Source: Bacteroidales bacterium UBA3684
GTDB taxonomy: Bacteria > Bacteroidota > Bacteroidia > Bacteroidales > P3
Assembly: GCA_002372855.1 (NCBI GenBank)
Contig: DFIZ01000082.1
Coordinates: 1 to 12,462 of the forward strand
DNA: 12,462 bases
Reading direction: 5' to 3'
The notes beneath the pieces are model-generated. The model was not told where the DNA came from. It was given only the letters and a program-made list of their open reading frames with translations, and searched no databases. How positions within the stretch are numbered: position 1 is the first letter of the stretch; every line of letters begins with the position of its first letter. The translations under genes and the position numbers were made by a program. Below are positions 1 through 7,049 of this stretch, piece by piece.

Positions 1-28
1 ATATAAGAAATGCCGAATTATGTACCTC

Positions 29-89
29 TCGGGTAGGTGTCGGGTAGGTATGGGGTGGGAGGTAGGGGAATGGAGGGGGGAGGGGGTGG
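29..89 (+). repeat. G-rich tract upstream of the phosphate transporter, possible G-quadruplex
   Basis: This stretch is almost entirely G, T and A on the plus strand. It opens with a 10-bp direct repeat, TCGGGTAGGT at 29-38 and again at 40-49. It continues with G runs at 52-55, 57-59, 65-68, 75-80 and 82-86, separated by loops of 1 to 6 bases. Four or more close runs of at least three G fit the usual pattern for an intramolecular G-quadruplex on the non-template strand. The tract lies about 50 bp upstream of the -7 promoter element of the next gene, so it could affect transcription or be a simple low-complexity expansion. No gene is visible in 1-173. Confidence 0.5.
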
Positions 90-139
90 AGGAATGAAAA
101 CTTAACAAAAATGTAACAATTTTTTCGGGAGAATATGTG

Positions 140-147
140 TATTTTTG
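140..147 (+). promoter_or_regulatory. Bacteroidetes-type -7 promoter element for the phosphate transporter
   Basis: TATTTTTG matches the phylum's -7 consensus TAnnTTTG and is followed by C, as is common. It lies 26 bp upstream of the ATG at 174. No clear TTG -33 element is seen 19 to 21 bp further upstream. The element falls inside the first codons of a longer frame opening at 135, which argues that the upstream ATG is not the real start. Confidence 0.6.
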
Positions 148-173
148 CAAACTTAATATATAATGTTTTGTAT

Positions 174-1913
174 ATGAGTTTTTGGGATATATTACTGATT
201 GTCATCAATTTCGCCGGTGCACTGGCTGTGTTTCTGTTCGCCATGAAACTGATGAGCGAGGGATTGCAGAAGATTGCGGGCAGCAAAATGAGGGCCGTGC
301 TGAGCCGTTTCACGGGCAAGCCGCTGAGCGGCATCCTGACGGGTACGGCGGTGACGGCGGCCATCCAGAGCTCGTCGGCCACGACGGTGATGGTGGTCAG
401 TTTCGTCAATGCCGGTCTGCTGTCGCTGTCGGGGGCCGTGGCGGTCATCATGGGTGCCAACATCGGCACCACGGTGACGGCGTGGATCATCACCCTCTTC
501 GGCCTGGGCGAGAGCGCCGGGGGCTTCAGCTTGCCGATGCTGCTGGCGACGGTGAGCCTGTTTTTCATCTTCTCGCACAAGGACCGCATGAAGTCCATCG
601 GCCAGTCGGTCATCGGCCTGGCGTTGCTGCTCATCGGCATGGAGCTGCTGCAGGCCGCCATGCCCAACCTTGAGGAGTATCCCGCTTTCCTGCATGCCCT
701 GGGGACCATGAGCGACTACGGTTTCTGGTCCATACTGCTTTTCATAGCCATCGGTGCGGCGCTGACCTGCCTGGTGCAGGCCTCGGCGGCCATGATGGCC
801 ATTACGCTGGTGATGTGCTACAACGGCTGGATCGGGTTCGACGTGGCCGTGGCCCTGGTCATGGGCCAGAACATCGGCACCACCATCACGGCCAACCTGG
901 CGGCCATGGTGGCCAACACGGCGGGCAAGAAGGCCGCCCGTGCCCACCTGGTGTTCAACGTGGTGGGTGTGGTGATTACGCTGGTGGTGTTCTCGCCGCT
1001 GATGCGGTTCATAGCGCACATCACCGAGGGCATGACCGGATGCAGCCCCTATGTGCCCGCCACCGACGAGGCCTACAACCCCGAGTCCGTGCCGATGGCC
1101 ATCTCGCTGTTCCACACGGTGTTCAACGTGGGCAACACCATCATCCTGGCGTTCTTCATTCCGCAGATACTGAAGATTGTGGACTGGATGGTGAAGGCCA
1201 AGCAGGAGGAGAGCAGCGAGGACGAGTTCCGCCTGACCTACATCGAGGGCAACTGGCTCAGCACCGCCGAGCTCAACCTGCAGAGCGCCAAGAGCGAGAT
1301 TGCGGAGTTCTCGAAGCGGGTGCTGCGCATGTACACCTTCCTGCCGGGCTTGCGCACGGCCGAGAGCGACGAGGCCTTCGATGCCATCATGGCCCGCATA
1401 GCCAAATACGAGGACATCACCGACCGCATGGAGATGGAGATTTCGAAGTTCCTCACCAAGGTGGGCTCGGGCGATGTGTCGGAGCACGCCTCGCAACGCA
1501 TCAGCTCCATGCTGCGCATCATAGACAACCTCGAGTCGATAGGCGACACGGTCTACCAGATTGCCATGACGCGTCAGAACAAGCGCGAGGACGCTGTGCA
1601 TTTTGACGCCGGTTTGAACGCCAATCTGCAGCACATGAGCGAGCTGGTGCAGCATGCCCTGGACGTGATGGACAGCAACCTGCGCGACTACGACCACATC
1701 GACCTCGACGCCGCCTATGCCGCCGAACACGAGATCAACGCCTTCCGCGACCGTCTGCGCAACCAGCACCTCGACGCCCTGAAGCTGGGCGTGTACGACT
1801 ACGCCATCGGCAACGCCTACAGCAGCCTCTACGCGCTGTACGAGAAGCTGGGCGACTATGTCATCAACGTCAGCGAGGCCATCGACGGTTCGCGCAAGCA
1901 CGCCGAGGACTAG
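174..1913 (+). CDS. Na/Pi cotransporter family protein (NptA type) with C-terminal PhoU-like domain
   Basis: This is an inner-membrane protein of the PF02690 family, which moves phosphate with sodium. It has 579 residues from the ATG at 174. The N-terminal half is strongly hydrophobic and holds the family's duplicated core. The first copy has QSSSATT at residues 65-71 and GANIGTTVTA at 94-103; the second has QASAAM at about 202-207 and GQNIGTTITA at 231-240. From about residue 345 the protein is soluble, acidic and helical, like the PhoU-type domain found in bacterial members of about this length. A start at 135 would add 13 residues, but the -7 element at 140 lies inside that extension, so 174 is preferred. 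The gene stands alone. Its stop codon overlaps the convergent dehydrogenase stop by 4 bp. Substrate is inferred from the family; regulation by phosphate is not visible. Confidence 0.93.
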   Translation: MSFWDILLIVINFAGALAVFLFAMKLMSEGLQKIAGSKMRAVLSRFTGKPLSGILTGTAVTAAIQSSSATTVMVVSFVNAGLLSLSGAVAVIMGANIGTTVTAWIITLFGLGESAGGFSLPMLLATVSLFFIFSHKDRMKSIGQSVIGLALLLIGMELLQAAMPNLEEYPAFLHALGTMSDYGFWSILLFIAIGAALTCLVQASAAMMAITLVMCYNGWIGFDVAVALVMGQNIGTTITANLAAMVANTAGKKAARAHLVFNVVGVVITLVVFSPLMRFIAHITEGMTGCSPYVPATDEAYNPESVPMAISLFHTVFNVGNTIILAFFIPQILKIVDWMVKAKQEESSEDEFRLTYIEGNWLSTAELNLQSAKSEIAEFSKRVLRMYTFLPGLRTAESDEAFDAIMARIAKYEDITDRMEMEISKFLTKVGSGDVSEHASQRISSMLRIIDNLESIGDTVYQIAMTRQNKREDAVHFDAGLNANLQHMSELVQHALDVMDSNLRDYDHIDLDAAYAAEHEINAFRDRLRNQHLDALKLGVYDYAIGNAYSSLYALYEKLGDYVINVSEAIDGSRKHAED

Positions 1914-3088
1914 AGGCACATGCGGTAGATGTTGACCACGTCGTCCTTGGTCAGGGTGCGGAAGCCGGGGAGGCTGCCGTTGTAGGGCAGGACGGCTTTG
2001 GCGGCCATGGAGTCGAAGTGGCTCTCGTCGATGTCGAGCTCGGCGAGGGTGCGCTTGAGGCCCAGGGTGTCGAAGAGGAAGTGGCTGAGGGCGTCGATGG
2101 CGCGCAGGGCCAGTTCCTGCTGCGGCAGGGTGGGGTCGAGGCCGAAAACCGAGATGCCGAAGCGGGCGATGCGCGGAAGGGTGGCGTCGCTCATGCAGTA
2201 CTGCAGCCAGCGGGGCGAGAGGATGGCCAGGCCGTGGCCGTGGGTGATGTCGTAGACGGCGGAGAGCTCGTGCTCCATGGGGTGGCAGCTCCAGGCCTGT
2301 CCCTTGTCGGCGCCAATGAGGCCGTTGATGGCCCAGCTGGAGGCCCACATGAGGTTGGCGCGGGCCTCGTAGTTGTCGGGTTCGCGCATGGCGATGGGGG
2401 CGTAGCGGACGACGGTGCGCATCATGCCCTCGATGAAGGTGTCGATGAGGAACATGGGCTGGTCGGTGGTGAAGTATTCTTCCATGAGGTGGGAGAAGAT
2501 GTCGGCGCTGCCGCAGGCCGTCTGGTAGGGGCTGACGGTGTAGGTCAGCGTGGGGTCGAGGAAGGAGACTTTGGGGAAGAGCAGGGGGCTGAGGCGTCCG
2601 CGCTTGTCGTCGGTGTCGGGGTTGGAGATGACGCCGCCGCTGTCCATTTCGGAGCCTGTGGCCGAGAGGGTGAGGACGCTGACGATGGGCAGGGCCTTAT
2701 TGACGGGCGCCCATTTGTCGTAGTCGAAGAAGTCCCAGGCGTCGTGGTCGACGCAAGCGGCCGCGGCGATCCACTTGGTGCAGTCGATGGTGGAGCCGCC
2801 GCCCACGGCCAGGAGGACGTCGATGTGGTGCTCCTTGCAGAGGCGTGCGCCCTCGCGCACGGAGGCGATGCGGGGGTTGGGGTCGATGCCGCCGAGCTCG
2901 AAGAGCTCCATGCCGGCTTCCTTCACGGCAGCCACCACGCGGTCGTAGAGGCCGATTTTTTTGATGGAGCCGCCGCCGTAGGTCAGCAGTACGCGTTTGC
3001 CGAATTGTTTCAGTTCATTGCCGAGGAGACCGAGCTTCTCGTGTCCGAAATGAACCCGCACAGGGTTCTGAAAGGTGAAATCGTGCAT
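1910..3088 (-). CDS. Iron-containing alcohol dehydrogenase, YqhD/BdhA-like
   Basis: This is a cytosolic NAD(P)H-dependent oxidoreductase of the group III (iron-type) alcohol dehydrogenases, interconverting aldehydes and alcohols. At 392 residues it is close to E. coli YqhD (387). The N-terminal nucleotide-binding half carries TYGGGS at residues 36-41 and GGGSTID at 96-102, with TLSATGSE around 140-147. Expected metal ligands are present in the family spacing: D196 and H200 in SADIFSH, H269 in SCHPMEHE, and H283 in THGHG. The LTYGGGSIKK and GGIDPNP segments resemble YqhD and butanol dehydrogenases more than the FucO or AdhE branches. The YqhD branch prefers NADPH and acts as an aldehyde scavenger, but cofactor and substrate here are inferred. 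A well-formed promoter lies 41 bp upstream of the ATG. The gene is monocistronic, and its TAG stop shares the CTAG tetranucleotide with the opposing transporter stop. Confidence 0.93.
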   Translation of the reverse strand: MHDFTFQNPVRVHFGHEKLGLLGNELKQFGKRVLLTYGGGSIKKIGLYDRVVAAVKEAGMELFELGGIDPNPRIASVREGARLCKEHHIDVLLAVGGGSTIDCTKWIAAAACVDHDAWDFFDYDKWAPVNKALPIVSVLTLSATGSEMDSGGVISNPDTDDKRGRLSPLLFPKVSFLDPTLTYTVSPYQTACGSADIFSHLMEEYFTTDQPMFLIDTFIEGMMRTVVRYAPIAMREPDNYEARANLMWASSWAINGLIGADKGQAWSCHPMEHELSAVYDITHGHGLAILSPRWLQYCMSDATLPRIARFGISVFGLDPTLPQQELALRAIDALSHFLFDTLGLKRTLAELDIDESHFDSMAAKAVLPYNGSLPGFRTLTKDDVVNIYRMCL

Positions 3089-3128
3089 GATAGTCGTTAT
3101 GTTGATTTATTAATTATGTTTGACGGTG

Positions 3129-3158
3129 CAAAGTTACAAAATAAATTTGATATGGCAA
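3129..3158 (-). promoter_or_regulatory. Promoter of the alcohol dehydrogenase gene
   Basis: Read on the minus strand, TTG (3158-3156) is followed after exactly 19 bp by TAACTTTG (3136-3129) and then CACCG. This matches the Bacteroidetes sigma-ABfr consensus TTG-N19-21-TAnnTTTG at every fixed position. The predicted transcript start, around 3122, gives a leader of roughly 35 nt before the ATG at 3088. It is the best-formed promoter in the window. Confidence 0.8.
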
Positions 3159-3208
3159 GTGTTGTTGAAAAGTTGACGGGCTGGCGGGGGTGGAGGGGAG
3201 GCAAATCG

Positions 3209-3263
3209 TTATCCACCGACTAAACGTTTGAATGCAAAAGGAGTGCCCCGATTGGGGGTGGAT
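3209..3263 (+). promoter_or_regulatory. Inverted repeat with a DnaA-box-like site in the nrdJ upstream region
   Basis: TTATCCACC at 3209-3217 differs by one base from the DnaA box TTATCCACA. Its ATCCACC part (3211-3217) is mirrored by GGTGGAT at 3257-3263. Between them is a small CCCC-GATT-GGGG hairpin (3246-3257). The arrangement lies just upstream of the proposed nrdJ promoter in the 293-bp divergent gap, so it could be an operator. Some bacteria link nrd transcription to DnaA, but here the match is a single imperfect box. The rest of the 3089-3381 gap shows only the two promoters and AT-rich sequence. Confidence 0.25.
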
Positions 3264-3277
3264 TTGTTGATAACTTG

Positions 3278-3310
3278 TTGGCGGAATTCTGTTTTTTTGA
3301 ACTAATTTAG
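3278..3310 (+). promoter_or_regulatory. Possible promoter of nrdJ
   Basis: TAATTTAG at 3303-3310, followed by CATCGTG, resembles the -7 element TAnnTTTG with one mismatch and has the usual C after it. TTG at 3278-3280 lies 22 bp upstream, slightly longer than the usual spacing. The predicted leader would be about 65 nt. The call is weaker than the divergent dehydrogenase promoter. Confidence 0.4.
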
Positions 3311-3368
3311 CATCGTGAAAAAAAGGCCGATGGTCTTTGTAATAATTTATAGTATAACAACATAATAT

Positions 3369-3376
3369 AAAAGGAG
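3369..3376 (+). promoter_or_regulatory. Shine-Dalgarno site of nrdJ
   Basis: AAAAGGAG ends 5 bp before the ATG at 3382. Bacteroidetes genes mostly lack such sites and rely on AT-rich leaders, so this clear purine-rich site stands out from the other starts in the window and fixes the nrdJ start. Confidence 0.6.
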
Positions 3377-3381
3377 CAAAC

Positions 3382-5952
3382 ATGCAAGGCGACTTGTTTT
3401 CATCAACCGAACCCCAGAAGGAACCGAAAGAGTACCGTCAGTACACCCCGGAAGAGATTATGCGTTCGTCGGTGGAGTATTTCCACGGCGACGAGCTGGC
3501 AGCCAATGTCTGGATGAACAAGTACGCCCTGCGCGAGGACGACCGCATCTACGAGCTCAACCCCGACATGATGCACCATCGCCTGGCTTCGGAATATGCC
3601 CGCATCGAGGACAAGTACCAGAACCCCCTGAGCGAGGAGGAGATCTACCAGCTGCTGAAGGATTTCAAGTACATCGTCCCGCAGGGCAGCCCGATGAGCG
3701 GCATCGGCAACAACTTCCAGGTGGTGAGCCTGAGCAATTGCTTCGTTATCGGCAACCAGGGCAACAGCGACTCCTACGGCGGCATCATGAAGATCGACCA
3801 AGAGCAGGTGCAGCTGATGAAGCGTCGCGGCGGCGTGGGTCACGACCTGAGCCACATACGCCCCGGCGGCAGCCCTGTGAAGAACTCCGCCCTCACCTCC
3901 ACCGGCATCGTACCCTTCATGGTGCGCTACAGCAACACCACCCGCGAGGTGGCCCAGGGTGGCCGCCGCGGAGCCTTGATGCTCAGCATCAGCATCAAGC
4001 ATCCCGATGCCGAGCAGTTTATCGACGCCAAGCTGGAGCAGGGCAAGATTACCGGTGCCAACGTCAGCGTGAAGATTACCGACGAGTTCATGCGCTGCGC
4101 CATGGAGGGCAAGCCTTTCGTGCAGCAGTACCCCATCGACTCGCCCAACCCCACATATACCAAGGAGATAGACGCCCGCGCATTGTGGAACAAGATTATC
4201 GCCAACGCGTGGAGTTCGGCCGAACCCGGTGTGCTATATTGGGACACCATCCTGCGCGAGAGTGTGCCTGACTGCTATGCCGACTTCGGCTACCGCACCG
4301 TCAGCACCAACCCCTGCGGCGAGATACCCCTCTGCCCCTACGACAGCTGCCGCCTGCAGGCCATCAACCTCTACAGCTACGTGGACAAGCCCTTCACCAA
4401 GGAGGCAAGGTTCAACTTCGACCTCTTCCGCGAGCACGTCATGAAAGGCCAGCGCCTGATGGACGACCTGATCGACCTCGAGTTGGAGAAGGTGGAGCAG
4501 ATACTGCGCAAGATTGAAAGCGACCCCGAGAGCGACGAAATCAAGATGGTGGAGCACAACCTGTGGCTCAACATCAAGATGAAGTGCCTCGAAGGCCGTC
4601 GCAGCGGTTTCGGCATCACCGCCGAGGGCGACATGCTGGCCGCCCTGGGACTGCAGTATGGCAGCGACGAGGCCACGGCCTTCGCCGTCAAGGTGCAGCA
4701 GACCCTCTGCCTGGCGGCCTACGCCTCCAGCGTCCAGCTGGCCAAGGAGCGTGGCTGTTTCCCCATCTACGACGCCCGTCGCGAGGAGAACAACCCCTTC
4801 ATCAGCCGCATCCGCGAGGCCGACCCCGCCCTCTACGAGGAGATGACCAAGTACGGCCGCCGCAACATAGCCCTGCTGACCATCGCTCCCACGGGCACCG
4901 TCAGCATCTGCACCCAGACCACCTCGGGCATCGAGCCGGTGTTCCTGGTGAGCTACAAGCGTCGCAAGAAAATCAACCCCAACGACAAGGACAACAGCAA
5001 GCAGAACATCATCAAGGACGAGAACGGCGACTACTTCGAGGAGTACAACGTGTTCCATCCCAAGTTCCTCGACTGGGCCCGCATCAACGGCTACGACGTG
5101 GAGGAGGTGAAGCTCATGGACGACGCCACGCTGCAGAAGCTCATCGAGCAGAGCCCCTATTTCCATGCCACCAGCGCCGACATCGACTGGGTGGCCAAGG
5201 TGAAGATGCAGGGTGCCATCCAGAAGTGGGTGGACCACAGCATCAGCGTCACCGTCAACATTCCGAAGGAGACCACCAAGGAGGTGGTGAGCAAGATATA
5301 CGAGACCGCGTGGGAGAGCGGCTGCAAGGGTTGCACCATCTACCGCGACGGCTCGCGCACCGGCGTCCTCGTTGCCAACAACGAAAAGAAGGACGTGCCC
5401 TGCTTCGGCGAGAACCGCGCCCCCAAGCGCCCCAAGAAACTGGAGGCCGAGGTGGTGCGCTTCAAGAACGAGAAGGAGGACTGGATCGCCGTCGTCGGCA
5501 TGTACGAAGGCCGTCCGTATGAAATCTTCACCGGCCGCGCCGAGAACTTCCTCCTGCCCAAGTGGGTGGAGAAAGGCTGGGTGATCCGCGTCAAGGAGAA
5601 AGGTCAGGAGCACGCCCGCTACGACTTCCAGTTCACCGACCAGGACGGTTACCACATCACCATGGAAGGCCTCTCGCGTATGTTCCGCAAGGAGTATTGG
5701 AACTACGCCAAGCTCATCTCCGGCATCCTGCGCCATGGCATGCCCATCCCCAACGTGGTGGAGCTCATCGGCAAGCTGAACTTCGACACCGACAGCATCA
5801 CCACGTGGTCCAACGGTGTGGCCCGCGCCCTGAAACGCTACATCAAGGACGGCACCGAGACCGACGAGGTGTGTCCCGACTGCGGTAGCAAACTGGTCTA
5901 CAACAGCGGTTGCAAGAGCTGCCCCAACTGCGGATGGAGCAAGTGCAGCTAA
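3382..5952 (+). CDS. nrdJ: Adenosylcobalamin-dependent (class II) ribonucleoside-diphosphate reductase NrdJ
   Basis: This cytosolic enzyme reduces ribonucleotides to deoxyribonucleotides, using adenosylcobalamin to form the active-site thiyl radical. It therefore needs no oxygen and no separate radical subunit. The 856-residue length fits a one-chain class II enzyme. Visible features are LSNCF with C120 (one redox cysteine), NPCGE at 310-314 with the radical cysteine C312 and glutamate E314, and C323 eleven residues later as the second redox cysteine. APTGTVSI follows at 502-509. Residues around 690-825 fit a TSCPD-type domain. The last 26 residues form a cysteine-rich tail (C831, C834, C844, C847, C850, C855) that ends in the GWSKC motif typical of NrdJ; the tail is thought to re-reduce the active-site disulfide. 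The gene has its own leader with a Shine-Dalgarno site and ends at a strong terminator, so it is probably monocistronic. No cobalamin riboswitch is evident. Confidence 0.97.
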   Translation: MQGDLFSSTEPQKEPKEYRQYTPEEIMRSSVEYFHGDELAANVWMNKYALREDDRIYELNPDMMHHRLASEYARIEDKYQNPLSEEEIYQLLKDFKYIVPQGSPMSGIGNNFQVVSLSNCFVIGNQGNSDSYGGIMKIDQEQVQLMKRRGGVGHDLSHIRPGGSPVKNSALTSTGIVPFMVRYSNTTREVAQGGRRGALMLSISIKHPDAEQFIDAKLEQGKITGANVSVKITDEFMRCAMEGKPFVQQYPIDSPNPTYTKEIDARALWNKIIANAWSSAEPGVLYWDTILRESVPDCYADFGYRTVSTNPCGEIPLCPYDSCRLQAINLYSYVDKPFTKEARFNFDLFREHVMKGQRLMDDLIDLELEKVEQILRKIESDPESDEIKMVEHNLWLNIKMKCLEGRRSGFGITAEGDMLAALGLQYGSDEATAFAVKVQQTLCLAAYASSVQLAKERGCFPIYDARREENNPFISRIREADPALYEEMTKYGRRNIALLTIAPTGTVSICTQTTSGIEPVFLVSYKRRKKINPNDKDNSKQNIIKDENGDYFEEYNVFHPKFLDWARINGYDVEEVKLMDDATLQKLIEQSPYFHATSADIDWVAKVKMQGAIQKWVDHSISVTVNIPKETTKEVVSKIYETAWESGCKGCTIYRDGSRTGVLVANNEKKDVPCFGENRAPKRPKKLEAEVVRFKNEKEDWIAVVGMYEGRPYEIFTGRAENFLLPKWVEKGWVIRVKEKGQEHARYDFQFTDQDGYHITMEGLSRMFRKEYWNYAKLISGILRHGMPIPNVVELIGKLNFDTDSITTWSNGVARALKRYIKDGTETDEVCPDCGSKLVYNSGCKSCPNCGWSKCS

Positions 5953-5979
5953 AAGAATAAACAAGCAAGCATATCAAGC

Positions 5980-6016
5980 AAGGTCCCGCCGTTTTTCTCA
6001 TTGGCGGGACCTTTTT
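5980..6016 (+). terminator. Rho-independent terminator of nrdJ
   Basis: GGTCCCGCC (5982-5990) pairs with GGCGGGACC (6003-6011) around a 12-nt loop. Two further A-T pairs extend the stem to 11 bp, and a run of five T (6012-6016) follows. The stem begins 28 bp after the nrdJ stop. The opposing lipid kinase gene ends at 6017, directly beside the T run, so the same hairpin may also stop transcription from the right. On that strand the stem is followed only by TTGCTTG, a poor U tract. Confidence 0.85.
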
Positions 6017-6925
6017 CTATTTTTGCGGTACGGCGAAGCGGATGGCCTGGGGCAGGTTGTCGATGGCGAAGCTCCGGGAGCACACCAGTTCGCCGTCGAG
6101 GGCCGCCCATAGGGGCTTGTCGCTCTCGATGCTGACGCGCCGCCCGCGGCGGTATTCCACCACGTCCTTCATCTTGGGGCTGTCCAGGTGTTGCCCTTTC
6201 TTGTATAGGTCGATGACGGAGACGAAGCGCGCCACCGAGATGGGACGCACGGCCATCACCTCCAGCAGGCCGTCGTCGTTCACCGACCGAGGTGCGCAGC
6301 AGTAGCCGCCGCCGGCATAGCGGCCGTTGGCCAGGGAGCCCAGCAGCATGTCGCCCTCGTGCCAGGCGTCGCCGTCGACGCTGATGCGGCAGGGGTGGTG
6401 GCGGCCGTAGGTGAGGCTGTGGACGATGCCCGAGGTGTAGGCCATCTTGCCGCCCACCAGGGGCTTGCCCCTGACAATTTCCATCGAACGGCATACGGCG
6501 GCCTCGAAGCCCAGGTTCATCAGGTTGACGCAATGGCGCTCCTGTCCGTCGAAGCGGACGCGCATCAGGTCCACGGGCACGGCTGGAGCCTCGACGAGGG
6601 CCTGGAAACTGCGGAAGTCGGCCGTGGGCCAGTATTTCACATAGTCGTTGCCGCTGCCGCAGGGGTAGCAGCCCACCTCGGCCTCGGGGTGGGGGAGCGC
6701 GCCGGAGGCCACCTCGTTCAGGGTGCCGTCGCCGCCGCAGGCGTAGAAACGCACGGCTTCGCCGGGGTGTGCGCGGCAGTATTGGTCCACATATCGGGTG
6801 GCGTCCAGATGGCCTGTGGTCAGGTATATCTCGCTGTCGACGGCAAGGGCTTCAATCTCTTTGGCAAGGCTCTCGGCATGGTTCTCGCCGCCGGCATGGG
6901 GGTTGATGACAAAGATGTGCTTCAT
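6017..6925 (-). CDS. Diacylglycerol/lipid kinase family protein (DagK/YegS/BmrU type)
   Basis: This is a soluble or membrane-associated kinase of the DAGK catalytic family (PF00781), which phosphorylates diacylglycerol or related lipids and so returns them to phospholipid synthesis. The 302-residue length is typical of bacterial members. Near the N-terminus are INPHAGG at residues 7-13, the nucleotide-binding GGDGTLNEV at 64-72 and GSGNDYVKYW at about 90-99, in the correct order. The C-terminal half is a beta-rich substrate domain containing LLGSLANGRYAGGGY, typical of the YegS/LCB5-like fold. The ATG at 6925 is followed by MKHIFVINP, a normal family start. The gene stands alone: it diverges from ribD across 124 bp and converges on nrdJ at a shared hairpin. 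No good TAnnTTTG promoter was found upstream. The exact lipid substrate is unknown. Confidence 0.92.
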   Translation of the reverse strand: MKHIFVINPHAGGENHAESLAKEIEALAVDSEIYLTTGHLDATRYVDQYCRAHPGEAVRFYACGGDGTLNEVASGALPHPEAEVGCYPCGSGNDYVKYWPTADFRSFQALVEAPAVPVDLMRVRFDGQERHCVNLMNLGFEAAVCRSMEIVRGKPLVGGKMAYTSGIVHSLTYGRHHPCRISVDGDAWHEGDMLLGSLANGRYAGGGYCCAPRSVNDDGLLEVMAVRPISVARFVSVIDLYKKGQHLDSPKMKDVVEYRRGRRVSIESDKPLWAALDGELVCSRSFAIDNLPQAIRFAVPQK

Positions 6926-6972
6926 TAGGTGGGTCTAATAGTTAGGGGTATAACGCAATTTGTCCCGCTTTA

Positions 6973-7009
6973 TTGCCACCCCGAGCCACCGGCGAAGAAA
7001 AATCTCTCC
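6973..7009 (+). repeat. Possible remnant of an interspersed intergenic repeat
   Basis: The segment contains CACCCCGAGCC, then GGCGAAGAAAAATCTCTCC. It resembles the CCCGAGC...GCGAAG..ATCTC class of interspersed repeats that I recall from intergenic regions of Bacteroidota genomes. Only one copy is present in this window, so repetition cannot be shown here. It lies directly upstream of the ribD promoter. Confidence 0.25.
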
Positions 7010-7026
7010 AAATGGAAAAGTTTTCG

Positions 7027-7034
7027 TATTTTTG
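7027..7034 (+). promoter_or_regulatory. Bacteroidetes-type -7 promoter element for ribD
   Basis: TATTTTTG, followed by CACC, matches TAnnTTTG exactly and ends 15 bp before the ATG at 7050. The leader would be only about 10 nt. No good TTG -33 element is visible upstream. The element lies inside a longer open frame starting at 6960, which supports the start at 7050. Confidence 0.6.
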
Positions 7035-7049
7035 CACCCCGAAACCGAT

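Noticed and set aside
192..2348. Very long antisense open frame (over 700 codons) opposite the phosphate transporter
   Set aside because: Its translation is rich in H, R, G and A with no domain pattern, as expected for the reverse strand of a GC-rich gene. It crosses two well-supported genes.
2018..3223. Plus-strand open frame of about 400 codons over the alcohol dehydrogenase
   Set aside because: The translation is G/V/A/D/E-rich and repetitive, while the minus strand encodes an intact dehydrogenase with all metal ligands.
3089..3381. Cobalamin riboswitch upstream of nrdJ
   Set aside because: A B12-dependent enzyme made this worth checking, but no B12-box-like GCCACTG sequence was found and the proposed leader is only about 65 nt.
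3114..3383. Small minus-strand frame of 89 codons in the divergent gap
   Set aside because: It overlaps the dehydrogenase promoter and the nrdJ start, lacks a family-like sequence, and is best explained as chance in non-coding DNA.
4234..5964. Long antisense open frame opposite nrdJ
   Set aside because: Low-complexity V/A/L/H-rich translation without recognisable motifs; it is a codon-bias shadow of nrdJ.
6926..7049. FMN riboswitch upstream of ribD
   Set aside because: The gap is 124 bp, the -7 element lies 16 bp before the start, and no conserved RFN-type sequence blocks are seen.
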